DNA from: Actinomycetota bacterium | GTDB taxonomy: Bacteria > Actinomycetota > Acidimicrobiia > Acidimicrobiales > Iamiaceae | DNA length: 64,000 nt | Assembly (NCBI GenBank): GCA_016185275.1 | Contig: JACPNX010000038.1 | Span: 65,848-129,847 of the forward strand | Direction of reading: 5' to 3' | Translations under genes and position numbers: made by a program | Shown: positions 42,180 to 52,188 of the stretch, piece after piece | Layout: each line of letters begins with the position of its first letter | Numbering within the stretch: position 1 is the stretch's first letter | The notes under the pieces: model-generated | Databases searched by the model: none | Told to the model about the DNA's origin: nothing | What the model saw: only the letters and a program-made list of their open reading frames with translations

Positions 42180-44060
42180 TCAGGCGGCTCGGGTGGCGCC
42201 CACCCAGCTCCGGTGCAGCCGCGCGTAGGTGCCGCCGGCGGCGAGGAGATCGCGATGGTGCCCGCGCTCGACGATGCGGCCGTCGTCGAACACCAGCACG
42301 ACCGCAGCCCGCTCGGCGGTCGACAGCCGGTGGGCCACGCTCACCGTCGTGCGCCCGGCGGCGAGCCGGTCGAGCGCGTCGGCCAGCGCCTGCTCGGTCT
42401 CCGGGTCGACCGCGGAGGTGGCCTCGTCGAGGATCAGCAGGCCCGGATCGGCGAGCTGGGCGCGGGCCAGCGCCACGAGCTGGCGCTCTCCCACGGAGAG
42501 GTTGGAGCCGCGCTGGCCCGCAGGAGCGTCGAGACCGCCCGGCAGGCGCGAGACCCACCAGTCGAGCCCAAGCGCTCGGAAGGCGGCGTCCACGTCCCCG
42601 TCGGTCGCGTCGAGCCGGCCCATGCGGACGTTCTCCCGGACGGTGGTGTCGAACAGGAAGCCGTCCTGGGGGACCATGCGGATGGCGCCGAGGCGTGCCT
42701 GCGGATCGACCTCGCGCAGATCGACCCCGCCGAGCAGGATCCGTCCCGCGGTCGGATCGATCAGGCGGCAGAGCAGCTTCGCGAACGTCGTCTTCCCCGA
42801 GCCGGTCTCGCCGACCACCGCGACCGAGGTGCCGGCGGGGATGGCGACGTCCACGTCGCGCAGCACGGGGCGACCGTCGCGGTAGGCGAAGTCGACGTGC
42901 TCGACGCGGATGTCGAGCGAGCCGGAGGGGAGCGGCCGGCCGGCCCCCGGCACGGGCTCCACCACCTCGATCGGAAGGTCGAGGACGGCGAGGACCTTGC
43001 GCCAACCGGCGATGGCGCTCTGGGTCATGTCGAGGACCTCGGTGATCTCCGAGATCGGTGCGAGCACGAGGTTGACGAGGAACAGGAAGGCGACGAGGCG
43101 ACCCGGAGCCAGGCCCCAGCCGGGCCCGTACCACGCACCGAGGCCGGCCACCGCGGCCAACGCGAAGGCTCCGAAGACGTCGGACAGCGGGAAGATCGAC
43201 GCCTGGAACTTGTTGGCGTGCATCCGTGCCCGGTACTCCCGCTCCACCACCCGATCGAGGCGGGTCCGGGCCCGCCGCGTGAGGCCGTAGGCGCGCACGA
43301 GCGGTGCGGCGCTGATGGTCTCGGAGAACTCGGCCAGGGCGTCGCCGACACGGTTGCGCAGCTCGTCGTACGCCCGGAGCTGGCGTGACTGGATGGCCTT
43401 GAGCGCCAGCGCGAGGGGCACGAACACGACCAGCACCACGAGCGTGAGCTGCCACGAGTAGACGAACATCACCACGATGACCCCGACCACCACGGAGGCG
43501 TTCACGGCCCACGCGATGGCGCCCCACTCGGCGAAGCGGGCGAGCGTCTCGATGTCGCTCGTGACGCGCGAGACCAGCACACCGCGGCGCGACTCCGTGT
43601 GGTCCGCGATGGCGAGGGCGTGGAGGTGCTCGAACACCTTGACGCGCAGGCCGTACAGGGCGTCCTCGGTGGCGCGCACCAGCCGGCGGTAGGTGGCCAC
43701 GCCGACGAGGTACAGCGCCAGCGACAGGGCGGCGGTGGCGACGCAGGCGGCGAGGATGAAGCCTCCGCGGAACCCCGAACGGCCGAGGATCCCCCGGTCG
43801 AGGGTCTGCTGCACGAGGATGGGGATGGCCAGGCGCCCCAGCGCGCCGGCCATCGCCATGGCGACGGTGAAGGCGATCCCTCGCCGCAGCTCGGGCGTGA
43901 CGGCGAGGCCGCGGCGCAGCACGGCGAGCGCGCCGGCGCCGGCCAGGGTCCCGGTCACCGGCAGGTCGCCGGCTGCCGCGCCGGTGAGATCGGCCTCGAG
44001 CTCCGCCGCCGGGCGCTCGGGATGCTGGGTGGGCAGCTCGGTGGAGACATGCGGTGTCAC
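42180..44060 (-). CDS. ABC exporter half-transporter with complete catalytic site residues
   Basis: 626 residues from GTG 44060, overlapping the first ABC gene's stop (GTGA). A six-helix exporter membrane domain (about 50-340) and C-terminal ATPase (about 380-620): Walker A GETGSGKTT, Q-loop VPQDGFL, signature LSVGE (unusual for LSGGQ), Walker B LLILDEATS with the catalytic Glu, H-loop VAHRLS. With its partner it makes a heterodimeric exporter of multidrug or lipid type. The intact catalytic Glu is here while the intact signature is in the partner, as expected for one working ATP site. Confidence 0.93.
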   Translation of the reverse strand: MTPHVSTELPTQHPERPAAELEADLTGAAAGDLPVTGTLAGAGALAVLRRGLAVTPELRRGIAFTVAMAMAGALGRLAIPILVQQTLDRGILGRSGFRGGFILAACVATAALSLALYLVGVATYRRLVRATEDALYGLRVKVFEHLHALAIADHTESRRGVLVSRVTSDIETLARFAEWGAIAWAVNASVVVGVIVVMFVYSWQLTLVVLVVFVPLALALKAIQSRQLRAYDELRNRVGDALAEFSETISAAPLVRAYGLTRRARTRLDRVVEREYRARMHANKFQASIFPLSDVFGAFALAAVAGLGAWYGPGWGLAPGRLVAFLFLVNLVLAPISEITEVLDMTQSAIAGWRKVLAVLDLPIEVVEPVPGAGRPLPSGSLDIRVEHVDFAYRDGRPVLRDVDVAIPAGTSVAVVGETGSGKTTFAKLLCRLIDPTAGRILLGGVDLREVDPQARLGAIRMVPQDGFLFDTTVRENVRMGRLDATDGDVDAAFRALGLDWWVSRLPGGLDAPAGQRGSNLSVGERQLVALARAQLADPGLLILDEATSAVDPETEQALADALDRLAAGRTTVSVAHRLSTAERAAVVLVFDDGRIVERGHHRDLLAAGGTYARLHRSWVGATRAA

Positions 44061-46072
44061 GGCATGGCCTCGCGGTGGGCCCGGTGCGCGGAGGCCGGCG
44101 TGGCCGCGATGCGGCGCCCGTCGGCGGAGGCGAGCGCGTCCTCGTCCGGCCGCTCGTCGTCGTCCTCGGTCGGTTCCTCGGCGGCCCGCTGCTCGTAGGC
44201 GCGCACGAGCGCCTCGTAGGCGGGCACCCGCGCCAGCAGGTCGGCATGGGTCCCCGTGGCCGAGATGCGGCCACCGTCGAGGAGCAGGACCCGGTCGGCC
44301 AGCGCGATGGTGGCCACGCGGTGGGCGACCACCACGCAGGTGGTGTCGAGCCCGGTTCGCAGGGCGTGCAGGATCTCCTGCTCGATGCGCGGGTCGACCG
44401 CGGACGTGGCGTCGTCGAGGATCAGCAGCCGGGGGCGGCGGGCCAGTGCCCGCGCCAGCGCGATCCGCTGGCGCTGGCCGCCCGACAGCGTCACCCCGCG
44501 CTCGCCGACCACCGTGTCGAGTCCCGCGGGTAGGCGCTCGATGAAGCGCTCGGCCCGAGCGGTGCGCACGGCGCGCCGGAGCTCGTCGTCGCCGACCGGC
44601 TCCCCGAACGTCAGGTTCTCGCGCAGCGTGTCGGCGAACAGGAACGTCTCCTGGAACACGAGGGCGGTGGCGGCGGCGACGGAGGCCGGGTCGGCCGTGC
44701 GCAGGTCGACCCCGCCGAGCCGGACGGTGCCGTCCGACGGGTCGTCGAGGCGCACCAGCAGGTCGCACAGCGTGCTCTTCCCCGAGCCCGTCGAGCCGAC
44801 GAGCGCCACCACCTCGCCCGGCGCCACATCGACCGTCAGGTCGTCAAGCACCGGAGCCCCCGGCTCGTAGCCGAACCGCACGTGTTCGACCTGGACGCTC
44901 AGCGGGGCGTCAGGCAACGCAGCCGCGCGCTGCCGGTCGGGCTGCGGCGCGGGCTCGGTGGCCAGTACGCCGTCGAGGCGCTCGGCGGACACGACGGCCC
45001 GGGGCAGCTCCTCGAGCACGAACCCGGCGACCCTGACGGGCACCGCGAGGACGCCGAACAGCGCCATGGCCTCCACGAGCGCGCCGGTCGACACCGCGCC
45101 GGACGACACCCTCCACGATCCGATGCCGAGCACCGCGATGGTCCCGAGGTTCGGGATGAGGTCGAACATCGGCTCGAACATGGCGCGCAGCTGGCCCGTG
45201 CGGAGCCGCTCGCGGCGCAGGCGGTCGGCCGCGCCGGCGAGCCGCGCCGACTCGCGGTCGCCGAGGCCCAGCGTCTTCACCGCCAGCACGCCGTCGAACG
45301 ATTCGTGGGTCACGGCCGCGACGTCGCCGAAGCGGGCCTGCACCAGCTCGGCCGGGCGCTCGACCCGATCGGCGTAGACGCGGTTGAGGACCGCCAGCGC
45401 GGGGAACACCGCGGCGGCCACGAGGGCGAGCACCGGGTCCACGATCAACAGCCGTGCGAACGCGACCACGGCGATCAGCAGCGCGCTGGTGCCGAACGGC
45501 ACCGGGTTGAGCGCGTCCGTCGCCGCTTCGACGTCGTTGTCGACGTGGGCCATCAGCTCGCCCGTGGGCCTGGAACGGTGGAAGGCAACGGGAGCGCGGA
45601 GGTACACGCCCGTCAGCCACTGCCGCCACGACCGCTGCATGCGGGCCGCGGCCATGCCGGCGAACCACCGCCGCCCGATGACCCCGAGCGCCCGCAGCGT
45701 GGCGACGGCCAGGATGGCGACGGCGGCACCGGTGATCGCCCGCCCTGTCGTGTGCCGCTCGCGGAAGGCCGGCACGATCAGCGTGTCGGTGACGCGCCCG
45801 AGCACGATGGTCGACGCCACCGACATGAGGGCGAAGACCCCCGACCCGAGCATCGCCAGCGTGAACGGCAGCGGGTGCTCTCGGACGCTGCGGCCGATGA
45901 GCCGCAGGCCCCGGCGGGTGATGCCCGCCCCGCTCCGCCCGGAGCGCCCGGACGATCGGTGCGTGGGGACCGGGCCGCCAGGCCCCGCGACAGGCGCCAC
46001 CGGGGCGCTCGGGTCGCCGGCGCGGACGCGGCCTGCCGTTCCGATCTGCTCGTCGCCTGCCGTCCCTGTCAC
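44057..46072 (-). CDS. ABC exporter half-transporter with degenerate Walker B
   Basis: 671 residues from GTG 46072. Long Gly/Pro/Arg-rich N-terminus (about 1-55), six-helix membrane domain (about 65-370), ATPase (about 410-640): Walker A GSTGSGKST, Q-loop VFQETFL, canonical LSGGQRQR, but Walker B LLILDDATS, where Asp replaces the catalytic Glu. Polar acidic C-tail. Such Asp-for-Glu replacement marks the degenerate site in heterodimeric exporters such as TM287/288. Cotranscribed and coupled with the next gene. Divergent from glutamate dehydrogenase over 74 nt. Confidence 0.93.
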   Translation of the reverse strand: MTGTAGDEQIGTAGRVRAGDPSAPVAPVAGPGGPVPTHRSSGRSGRSGAGITRRGLRLIGRSVREHPLPFTLAMLGSGVFALMSVASTIVLGRVTDTLIVPAFRERHTTGRAITGAAVAILAVATLRALGVIGRRWFAGMAAARMQRSWRQWLTGVYLRAPVAFHRSRPTGELMAHVDNDVEAATDALNPVPFGTSALLIAVVAFARLLIVDPVLALVAAAVFPALAVLNRVYADRVERPAELVQARFGDVAAVTHESFDGVLAVKTLGLGDRESARLAGAADRLRRERLRTGQLRAMFEPMFDLIPNLGTIAVLGIGSWRVSSGAVSTGALVEAMALFGVLAVPVRVAGFVLEELPRAVVSAERLDGVLATEPAPQPDRQRAAALPDAPLSVQVEHVRFGYEPGAPVLDDLTVDVAPGEVVALVGSTGSGKSTLCDLLVRLDDPSDGTVRLGGVDLRTADPASVAAATALVFQETFLFADTLRENLTFGEPVGDDELRRAVRTARAERFIERLPAGLDTVVGERGVTLSGGQRQRIALARALARRPRLLILDDATSAVDPRIEQEILHALRTGLDTTCVVVAHRVATIALADRVLLLDGGRISATGTHADLLARVPAYEALVRAYEQRAAEEPTEDDDERPDEDALASADGRRIAATPASAHRAHREAMP

Positions 46073-46081
46073 AACCGGTTC

Positions 46082-46087
46082 AACCTA
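46082..46087 (-). promoter_or_regulatory. -10 for the ABC exporter operon
   Basis: TAGGTT on the minus strand, 9 nt before GTG 46072. Confidence 0.4.
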
Positions 46088-46116
46088 GGGCCGCCCGCGG
46101 CCCGCACGGCCCGGTT

Positions 46117-46122
46117 TACGAT
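46117..46122 (+). promoter_or_regulatory. -10 for the glutamate dehydrogenase gene
   Basis: TACGAT, identical to the lexA -10, 24 nt before TTG 46147; a GAAGGAG ribosome site lies between. Confidence 0.5.
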
Positions 46123-46146
46123 CGGCGGCTGACCGAAGGAGCGCGG

Positions 46147-49100
46147 TTGCCGACGACGCCGACCGACCGAGATCGCGACGAGGGGGAACCGGCGCCGGAC
46201 GGTGCGCCGGGTCGGGCCGGTGCGCCCCCCGACACCGCCGGTGCAGCCGGTGCGGCGCAGCCGCGCGCATCCGCGGACGCGGCCGGCGGGCGCGACGGCG
46301 GGCGCGACGGCGGCGTCGAGATCGCCGTGCGCGAGGCCGCCCGTCGAGCCGGTCTCGCACCGGAGGTGCTCGGCGCGTTCGCGCTGGCCGTGCTGCGCCG
46401 GGCCGAGCCGGCGTCCGACCGCGCCGCGCCGCTGGTCGCCGACGCCGTGATCGACGCGTTCCGCTTCGCCGACGCCCGGCGCGCCGGCGAAGGCGGCGAG
46501 GAGGTGGCCGCCCGGATCTGCGGTTCGGGAGCGGTGGCCCTCGACGGTCAGCGGGCGACCGGGACGATGATCGACATCGCCTGCGAGGACCGGCCCTTCA
46601 TCGTCTCGTCGCTGACCGAAGAGCTCCATCGCCTTCGCCTGCGGGTCGCCCGCCTGGTGCGGGCCTCGTACGGCGCCGTGCGCGCCGGCACCGGGCACCT
46701 CGTGGAGGTCCGGCCCGCCCGAGGCGCGGATCGCATCGAGAGCTTCGTGCAGATCGAGCTGGAGCGGCGGCTCGACGCGCGGCGGGCCGAAGACGTGCTG
46801 GGTCACGTGCGACGTGTGCTCGGCCAGGTGTTCGTCGCCACCGGGGACCACGACGCCATGCGCAACCTGGTGGGGGAGGCGGTCCGCACGACGCGTGCCT
46901 ACGCCGCCGAGCGCTTCCCGCCCGACGAGGTGGCCGAGGCGCTCGCGCTCGCCGATTGGCTGCTCGACGGCAACGCGGTCCTCCTCGGCACCTGCCGCTT
47001 TCCCGTGGTCGAGGGGCGGCCGGGCCCGGCTACGCCCGAGTCACGCCTCGGGATCCTGCGCGACCCCGGCGCACCGGGCGCCCTGGTGGAGCCCCCCGGA
47101 GCGGTGGGCGGCCAGGTCTTCGACGTCTCGCCCACTCCGGTCATCAGCTCGGTGCACCGGCAGGTGCCGGTGCAACGATTCGACGTCGCGCTGGTCGGCC
47201 GTGGCGGCGGCGTGGAGGCGATCGGACGCCTGGTCGGTGTCTTCTCCCGGCGGGCCGAGCTGGCACCCGTCCAGGCCATACCGCTGCTGCGCTGGAAGCT
47301 CGAGCGGCTCCTCGAGCTCGAGGACGCCGTCTCGGGTTCCTTCGACGAGCAGGCGGTCGTCGGGCTGTTCCAGGCCCTGCCCCGCGATCAGCTGTTCCCG
47401 GGCAGCGTCGAGGAGCTCCACCGGACGGTGCGCCGCCTGCTCAGCGACGAGCGGGACCACCGCGTCCGCGTCCTGCTCGCACCCGAGCCGGGGGCCGGTG
47501 CGGTGTCGGTGCTCATCACCATGCCGAGCGAGCTGTACACGCGCACCCTGCGCGAGCGCGTCGAGGCGTTCCTGCTCGCGCAGCTCGACGGCGAGCGCGT
47601 CGAGGTCGAGCTGTCGATGGGTGCAGCGGCCGACACCGTGGCCCGGTTCCTCGTGCACCTACCGAGCGGTGTCGAGCCCCCTGACTCGTTGGACGCGCTG
47701 GCGCGCGAGGTGCGCCTGCTGTGCCGCACCTGGGAGCAGCGGCTGGCCGGCGCCCTCGAGCGCTCGGCCGGCGAGCGCGCCGGGCGGCTCTCGGCCACCT
47801 GGGCCGGCCGCTTCCCGCAGGCCTACCAGGACGGGGTCGACCCCGAGGAGGCGGCGCGCGACGTCGTCGACCTCGACGCGGTGACGACCGGAGCAGACGG
47901 CGACGAGGACGCGGCCCGCGCCGGCGAGCGCGACGCCGGGGCGCACAGCCGGCTCCGCTTCCGCCTCGGCGCCGCTCCCGGAGGGGACGGGGCCGGTCGC
48001 CTGACCGTCGCCTCGGACCGGCCGGTCGCGCTCTCGCGGTTCCTGCCCATCCTGGAGAGCCTCGGGCTGTGGGTCGACGACGAGCAGCACTGGATCGTGG
48101 GCGACCCCGACGAGGACGTATGCGGTCACCTGCACCGCTTCTCCGTGCGCGACGCGGGTGGCGGGGTGCTCGACGTGGAAGCCGACGCCGGCCGCCTGGC
48201 CGAGGCATCGCTCGCGCTGTGGCGCGGCGACGCAGACATCGACCGGTTGAACCGGCTGGTGCTGCGCGCCGGCCTCGGCTGGCGCGACGTCGCCGTCCTG
48301 CGGGCCTACCGGCGCTACCGAGCGCAGATCGACGCCCGCTACAACGAGGGCTACGTCGACGACGTCCTCGTCGAGCACGCCGACATCGCGGCGCTGATCG
48401 TCGAGCTCTTCCACGCCCGGAACGACCCGCACAGCGACATCCGCTCTCGAGTGGAGGTGCTGGCCGCCGAGGTGTTCGAGGCCTGCGATCGGCTGCAGCG
48501 CCTCGACCACGACCGGATCCTGCGCGGCATGGCCGGCACGGTCGAGGCCACCGTGCGCACCAACCACCGCCTCCGCCCCGACGGACCGCTCGTGCTGAAG
48601 CTCGACTCCCGGCGCGTGCCCGACGCACCGGCGCCGGTGCCGTTCCGCGAGATCTTCGTCCACGGCGCGGCGGTCGAAGGCGTGCACCTGCGCTTCGGGC
48701 CGGTCGCCCGTGGGGGGATCCGCGCCAGTGATCGCCCCCAGGATCTGCGCACCGAGGTGCTCGACCTCGCCCGCACGCAGGTGTTGAAGAACGCCATGAT
48801 CGTGCCCACGGGCGCGAAGGGCGGCTTCGTCCGGCGGGGCCCGCTGGCCACCGCCGAGGACCGGGCCGGTGCGGTGCGCACGGCCTACGCCCAGTTCGTC
48901 GGTGGGTTGCTCGACGTCACCGACGACCTGACGCCGAGTGGGGTGAGGGCGGTGCCGGGCCGGTGGGACGGAGACGACCCGTACCTCGTGGTGGCCGCCG
49001 ACAAGGGGACGGCTTCGTTGTCCGACCTCGCCAACGAGATCGCCATGGACCGCGGCTTCTGGCTCGGCGACGCATTCGCGTCCGGTGGATCCAACGGCTA

Positions 49101-51231
49101 TGACCACAAGGCCCTGGGCATCACCGCCCGGGGCGCCTGGGTGCAGGTGAGCCGTCACTTCCGGGAGCTCGGCGTCGACGTCGGCACGGAGCCGTTCACG
49201 GTGGCCGGCGTCGGTGACATGTCGGGCGACGTCTTCGGCAACGGGATGCTCCGCTCCGACCGCATCGTGCTGGTCGCCGCCTTCGACCACCGCGACGTGT
49301 TCGTCGATCCCGATCCGGACCCGGCGCGCTCGTTCGCCGAGCGCGCTCGGCTGTTCGCGATGCCTACGTCGAGCTGGCAGGACTACGACCGCTCGCTCTT
49401 GTCCGAGGGTGGCGCGGTGTTCAGCCGCACCGCCAAGCAGGTGGGCCTGAGTCGCCAGGTGCGCGACCTGCTGCGGATCGACGCCGCCACCCTGACCCCG
49501 GCCGAGCTGATCTCCGCCATCCTGCGGGCGCCGGTCGACCTGCTGTACCTCGGTGGCATCGGCACCTACGTCCGGGCCAGCACCGAGGACGACGCCCGCA
49601 TCGACGACCGGGCCAACGCCGAGGTGCGCGTGCCCGCCTCGTTGCTGCGCGCCCGTGTCGTGGCCGAGGGCGCCAACCTCGGGTTCACGCAGCGGGCGCG
49701 CATCGAATACGCGCGGCGGGGCGGGCGGATCAACACCGACGCGGTCGACAACGCCGCGGGCGTGGACTGCTCGGATCGTGAGGTGAACCTGAAGATCCTC
49801 CTCGACCTCGCCGTCGTCGACGGTCGCATCGACGTGAACGAGCGCAACCGCCTCCTCGGCGACCACGCCGACGAGGTCGTCGACGCCGTCCTCACCGACT
49901 GCGCGGACCAGGGCGACGGCCTCACCCGCGCCCGGGACGACTCGGCCACCGACCTCGACGCCTACGAGGCCGTCCAGCTCGCCTTGGTGACCGCGGGTCT
50001 CCTCGCCCCGGTGATCGAGGCCCTGCCGAGCGCAGCGGAGTACGCCGCCAGGCGCGAGGCCGGTGCGGGTCTCACCCGCCCGGAGCTGGCGGTGCTGCTT
50101 GCGGGGGTGAAGCGCCAGGTGAAGGAGGCGCTGCTGGCCTCGGACCTGCCCGACGATCCGGCGGCGCGCTCGGCTCTCGTGGCCTACTTCCCGGGCCCGC
50201 TGGCGGAGCGGTTCGACGACCTCCTCGACCGCCACCGCCTGCGCCGCGAGCTCATCGCCTCCGAGATCGCCAACGACCTCGTCGACCACCTCGGCATCAC
50301 CGCCGCCTTCCGCCTGCTCGACGAGAGCGGGGGAACGCCCGTCGACGTGGCCGCGGCCTACTGGGTCGCACGGTCGGTCGTGGACGGACCTCGCTGGTGG
50401 GCGCTGCTCTCGCGACACGGCGGTGGCGCCGTCGCCTCGCCCGATGCCGGCGCCGACGGTCCCACCGGCGCCGAGGTGGTCGGCCGGTTGCTCGAAGCCG
50501 TCACGCGCCACGAGCTGAGCCTGCGTCGCCGCGCCCCCGCGGGAGGACACGACCTCGCGGCGCGCATCGCCGAGGACCACCCGGCGTTCGAGGCGTTGCT
50601 CGGGACGGCGCGCCAGCGCGAGCGGCCGGACCGGGCCAGCGCCCGGGTGCGGCTCGCCGAGCAGCTCGTCGCCACCGGCCTGCCGCCTGGCGTCGCCGAC
50701 CAGCTCGCCCTCCTCGACTCGCTCCACGTCGTGCCCGACGTGGCCGCGCTGGCTCGCGACGCCGGATGGCCGCCCGACGAGGTGCTGGCCGCGTTCGGCG
50801 AGCTGTCCGACCGGCTCGGGGTCGACCGCCTCGTCGAGCGGACCGACGCGTTGCCGGCGGCAGGAGCGTGGGGACGGGCGGCCCGGCGCGGCCTGGTGGA
50901 CGACCTGCGGGAGAGCCGGCGGCTGGCCACACGACAGGCGCTGGCTGGTGCCGCCCGGGGAGCCCAGGACCGAGCGGCCGGCGGGGGCAGTGCGGCCGGC
51001 ACGGCCGATGCGAACGGCGCGGGCGGCGCGGGCGGCGCGGGCGGCACGGACGAGGCCCCGACGCCCGCGACCGACGGGTTCGCGGCTGCGCAGCGCTGGC
51101 TGGACGCGCGCGCGGATCGCGTGCGCGCGATCGACGACCTGCGGCGCCGCGCCGAGTCGGAGCGCACCTCGCAGCTCGAGGCGCTCTCGGTCGCCGTGCG
51201 CGCCGTCAGGCGAGCGGTCGAAGCCGCCTGA
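46147..51231 (+). CDS. Large (180-kDa type) NAD-specific glutamate dehydrogenase
   Basis: 1694 residues from TTG 46147, preceded by GAAGGAG 6 nt away. It oxidises L-glutamate to 2-oxoglutarate and ammonia with NAD. Long N-terminal regulatory part (about 1-700, ACT-like segments), then the catalytic core: RGGIRASDRPQDLRTEV, QVLKNAMIVPTGAKGGFV (catalytic Lys about 890), DKGTASLSDLAN, GGSNGYDHKALGITARGAW and the NAD-binding GVGDMSGDVFGNGMLRS. The C-terminal helical domain ends with RRxEE-type helices. Near residue 1610 there is a Gly/Ala insertion (GAGGAGGAGG) not typical of the family, coded by a small GGCGCG repeat. Alone in its transcript. Confidence 0.97.
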   Translation: MPTTPTDRDRDEGEPAPDGAPGRAGAPPDTAGAAGAAQPRASADAAGGRDGGRDGGVEIAVREAARRAGLAPEVLGAFALAVLRRAEPASDRAAPLVADAVIDAFRFADARRAGEGGEEVAARICGSGAVALDGQRATGTMIDIACEDRPFIVSSLTEELHRLRLRVARLVRASYGAVRAGTGHLVEVRPARGADRIESFVQIELERRLDARRAEDVLGHVRRVLGQVFVATGDHDAMRNLVGEAVRTTRAYAAERFPPDEVAEALALADWLLDGNAVLLGTCRFPVVEGRPGPATPESRLGILRDPGAPGALVEPPGAVGGQVFDVSPTPVISSVHRQVPVQRFDVALVGRGGGVEAIGRLVGVFSRRAELAPVQAIPLLRWKLERLLELEDAVSGSFDEQAVVGLFQALPRDQLFPGSVEELHRTVRRLLSDERDHRVRVLLAPEPGAGAVSVLITMPSELYTRTLRERVEAFLLAQLDGERVEVELSMGAAADTVARFLVHLPSGVEPPDSLDALAREVRLLCRTWEQRLAGALERSAGERAGRLSATWAGRFPQAYQDGVDPEEAARDVVDLDAVTTGADGDEDAARAGERDAGAHSRLRFRLGAAPGGDGAGRLTVASDRPVALSRFLPILESLGLWVDDEQHWIVGDPDEDVCGHLHRFSVRDAGGGVLDVEADAGRLAEASLALWRGDADIDRLNRLVLRAGLGWRDVAVLRAYRRYRAQIDARYNEGYVDDVLVEHADIAALIVELFHARNDPHSDIRSRVEVLAAEVFEACDRLQRLDHDRILRGMAGTVEATVRTNHRLRPDGPLVLKLDSRRVPDAPAPVPFREIFVHGAAVEGVHLRFGPVARGGIRASDRPQDLRTEVLDLARTQVLKNAMIVPTGAKGGFVRRGPLATAEDRAGAVRTAYAQFVGGLLDVTDDLTPSGVRAVPGRWDGDDPYLVVAADKGTASLSDLANEIAMDRGFWLGDAFASGGSNGYDHKALGITARGAWVQVSRHFRELGVDVGTEPFTVAGVGDMSGDVFGNGMLRSDRIVLVAAFDHRDVFVDPDPDPARSFAERARLFAMPTSSWQDYDRSLLSEGGAVFSRTAKQVGLSRQVRDLLRIDAATLTPAELISAILRAPVDLLYLGGIGTYVRASTEDDARIDDRANAEVRVPASLLRARVVAEGANLGFTQRARIEYARRGGRINTDAVDNAAGVDCSDREVNLKILLDLAVVDGRIDVNERNRLLGDHADEVVDAVLTDCADQGDGLTRARDDSATDLDAYEAVQLALVTAGLLAPVIEALPSAAEYAARREAGAGLTRPELAVLLAGVKRQVKEALLASDLPDDPAARSALVAYFPGPLAERFDDLLDRHRLRRELIASEIANDLVDHLGITAAFRLLDESGGTPVDVAAAYWVARSVVDGPRWWALLSRHGGGAVASPDAGADGPTGAEVVGRLLEAVTRHELSLRRRAPAGGHDLAARIAEDHPAFEALLGTARQRERPDRASARVRLAEQLVATGLPPGVADQLALLDSLHVVPDVAALARDAGWPPDEVLAAFGELSDRLGVDRLVERTDALPAAGAWGRAARRGLVDDLRESRRLATRQALAGAARGAQDRAAGGGSAAGTADANGAGGAGGAGGTDEAPTPATDGFAAAQRWLDARADRVRAIDDLRRRAESERTSQLEALSVAVRAVRRAVEAA

Positions 51232-51279
51232 TCACCGGCAAGCGGCCAGCGCCTGCGCGTCCGCCCCCGTGACCGGCCG

Positions 51280-52098
51280 TCAGGCGAGGCCGACGGCCCG
51301 CAGCATGGTCGGAGGCACCGAGCCGTCGCCGGCGCGGATCATCGCCGCCCGCTCGACGTTGACGGCATCCCACTCGCGGCCGGGCCAGGTGTCCCACGGC
51401 CCCGGTGGCAGCGCGCCGGGATCACCGGCCGCGTCGACACACGCCCGGAGGTACGCGGCCTGGATGCGCAGATCCTCGGGTCCACCCACCGGCCCGTGGC
51501 CGGGAACGACGACCGGTGCGAGATCGGCGAGCGAGTCGAGGGTCGCGGCCCACGCCGCCGGGTGGCCATCGAAGGCGAGCGGCGTCACACCGAACCACGC
51601 GAGCGCACCGGCGAACAGGATGCCCTCGCCGACCACGAGCGCCACAAGGTTGCCGAGCGACTGGCCCGCGAGCGGCAGGCCGTACAGCGCCGGCGTCAGC
51701 TCGGCCGGTTCGACGACGAGGTGGCTGACCGTGCGAGTGGTGATCTCGTCGTCGATGTCGGCCGCCTCGGCGGGATAGAGCCGGCGGAGCACGTCGGGCT
51801 GCGGGGGCTGGTCCAGCCGGCCGCTGGTGACGCGCGTGCCGAACACCGCCGCCATCGGGAAGCGGGTGCTGCCGCCGGTGTACTCGAGATGGTCGCCGGT
51901 GAGCACGATCCGGCGGACGGGGAACCCCAAGGCCTCGACCGCTTCGGCGAAGGTGGCTCCCTGCGCCGGCGTGCACCCCGTGTCGATCACCGTGGCGCCG
52001 TCGGCGTCGAGCACCACGCCCGCGTTGGGCCGGCCCAACCGAGGCTCGTCGGCGATCCAGGCGTACACGCCCGTCGCGAGCGCGCGCAGCGAGGTCAC
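51280..52098 (-). CDS. MBL-fold protein with degenerate metal-binding motif
   Basis: 272 residues from GTG 52098, set by a leaderless TACCCT 7 nt upstream. The fold is clear (NAGVVLDADGATVIDTG, VVPGHGPVGG, LFAGALAW), but the HxHxDH motif reads TGDHLEYTGG at 67-76: the first and third His and the Asp of the motif are Gly, Tyr and Glu. The GHG later His and part of the second site remain. It may bind only one metal or work otherwise. Convergent with glutamate dehydrogenase, upstream of nothing on its strand; P450 lies upstream with 90 nt between. Confidence 0.85.
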   Translation of the reverse strand: MTSLRALATGVYAWIADEPRLGRPNAGVVLDADGATVIDTGCTPAQGATFAEAVEALGFPVRRIVLTGDHLEYTGGSTRFPMAAVFGTRVTSGRLDQPPQPDVLRRLYPAEAADIDDEITTRTVSHLVVEPAELTPALYGLPLAGQSLGNLVALVVGEGILFAGALAWFGVTPLAFDGHPAAWAATLDSLADLAPVVVPGHGPVGGPEDLRIQAAYLRACVDAAGDPGALPPGPWDTWPGREWDAVNVERAAMIRAGDGSVPPTMLRAVGLA

Positions 52099-52105
52099 GG
52101 GGCCG

Positions 52106-52111
52106 AGGGTA
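52106..52111 (-). promoter_or_regulatory. Leaderless -10 for the MBL gene
   Basis: TACCCT on the minus strand, 7 nt before GTG 52098. Confidence 0.55.
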
Positions 52112-52188
52112 TTGCGGCCCCGGCGCGCCGGTTCGCACCCGTGCGGATGCTGCGGGGGTGCCCCGTCCGGTCGGGTTCCGCCCACACG

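Noticed and set aside
47659-50727. 1022-codon minus-strand frame opposite glutamate dehydrogenase
   Set aside because: Shadow of the dehydrogenase frame; no start signal or recognisable motif.
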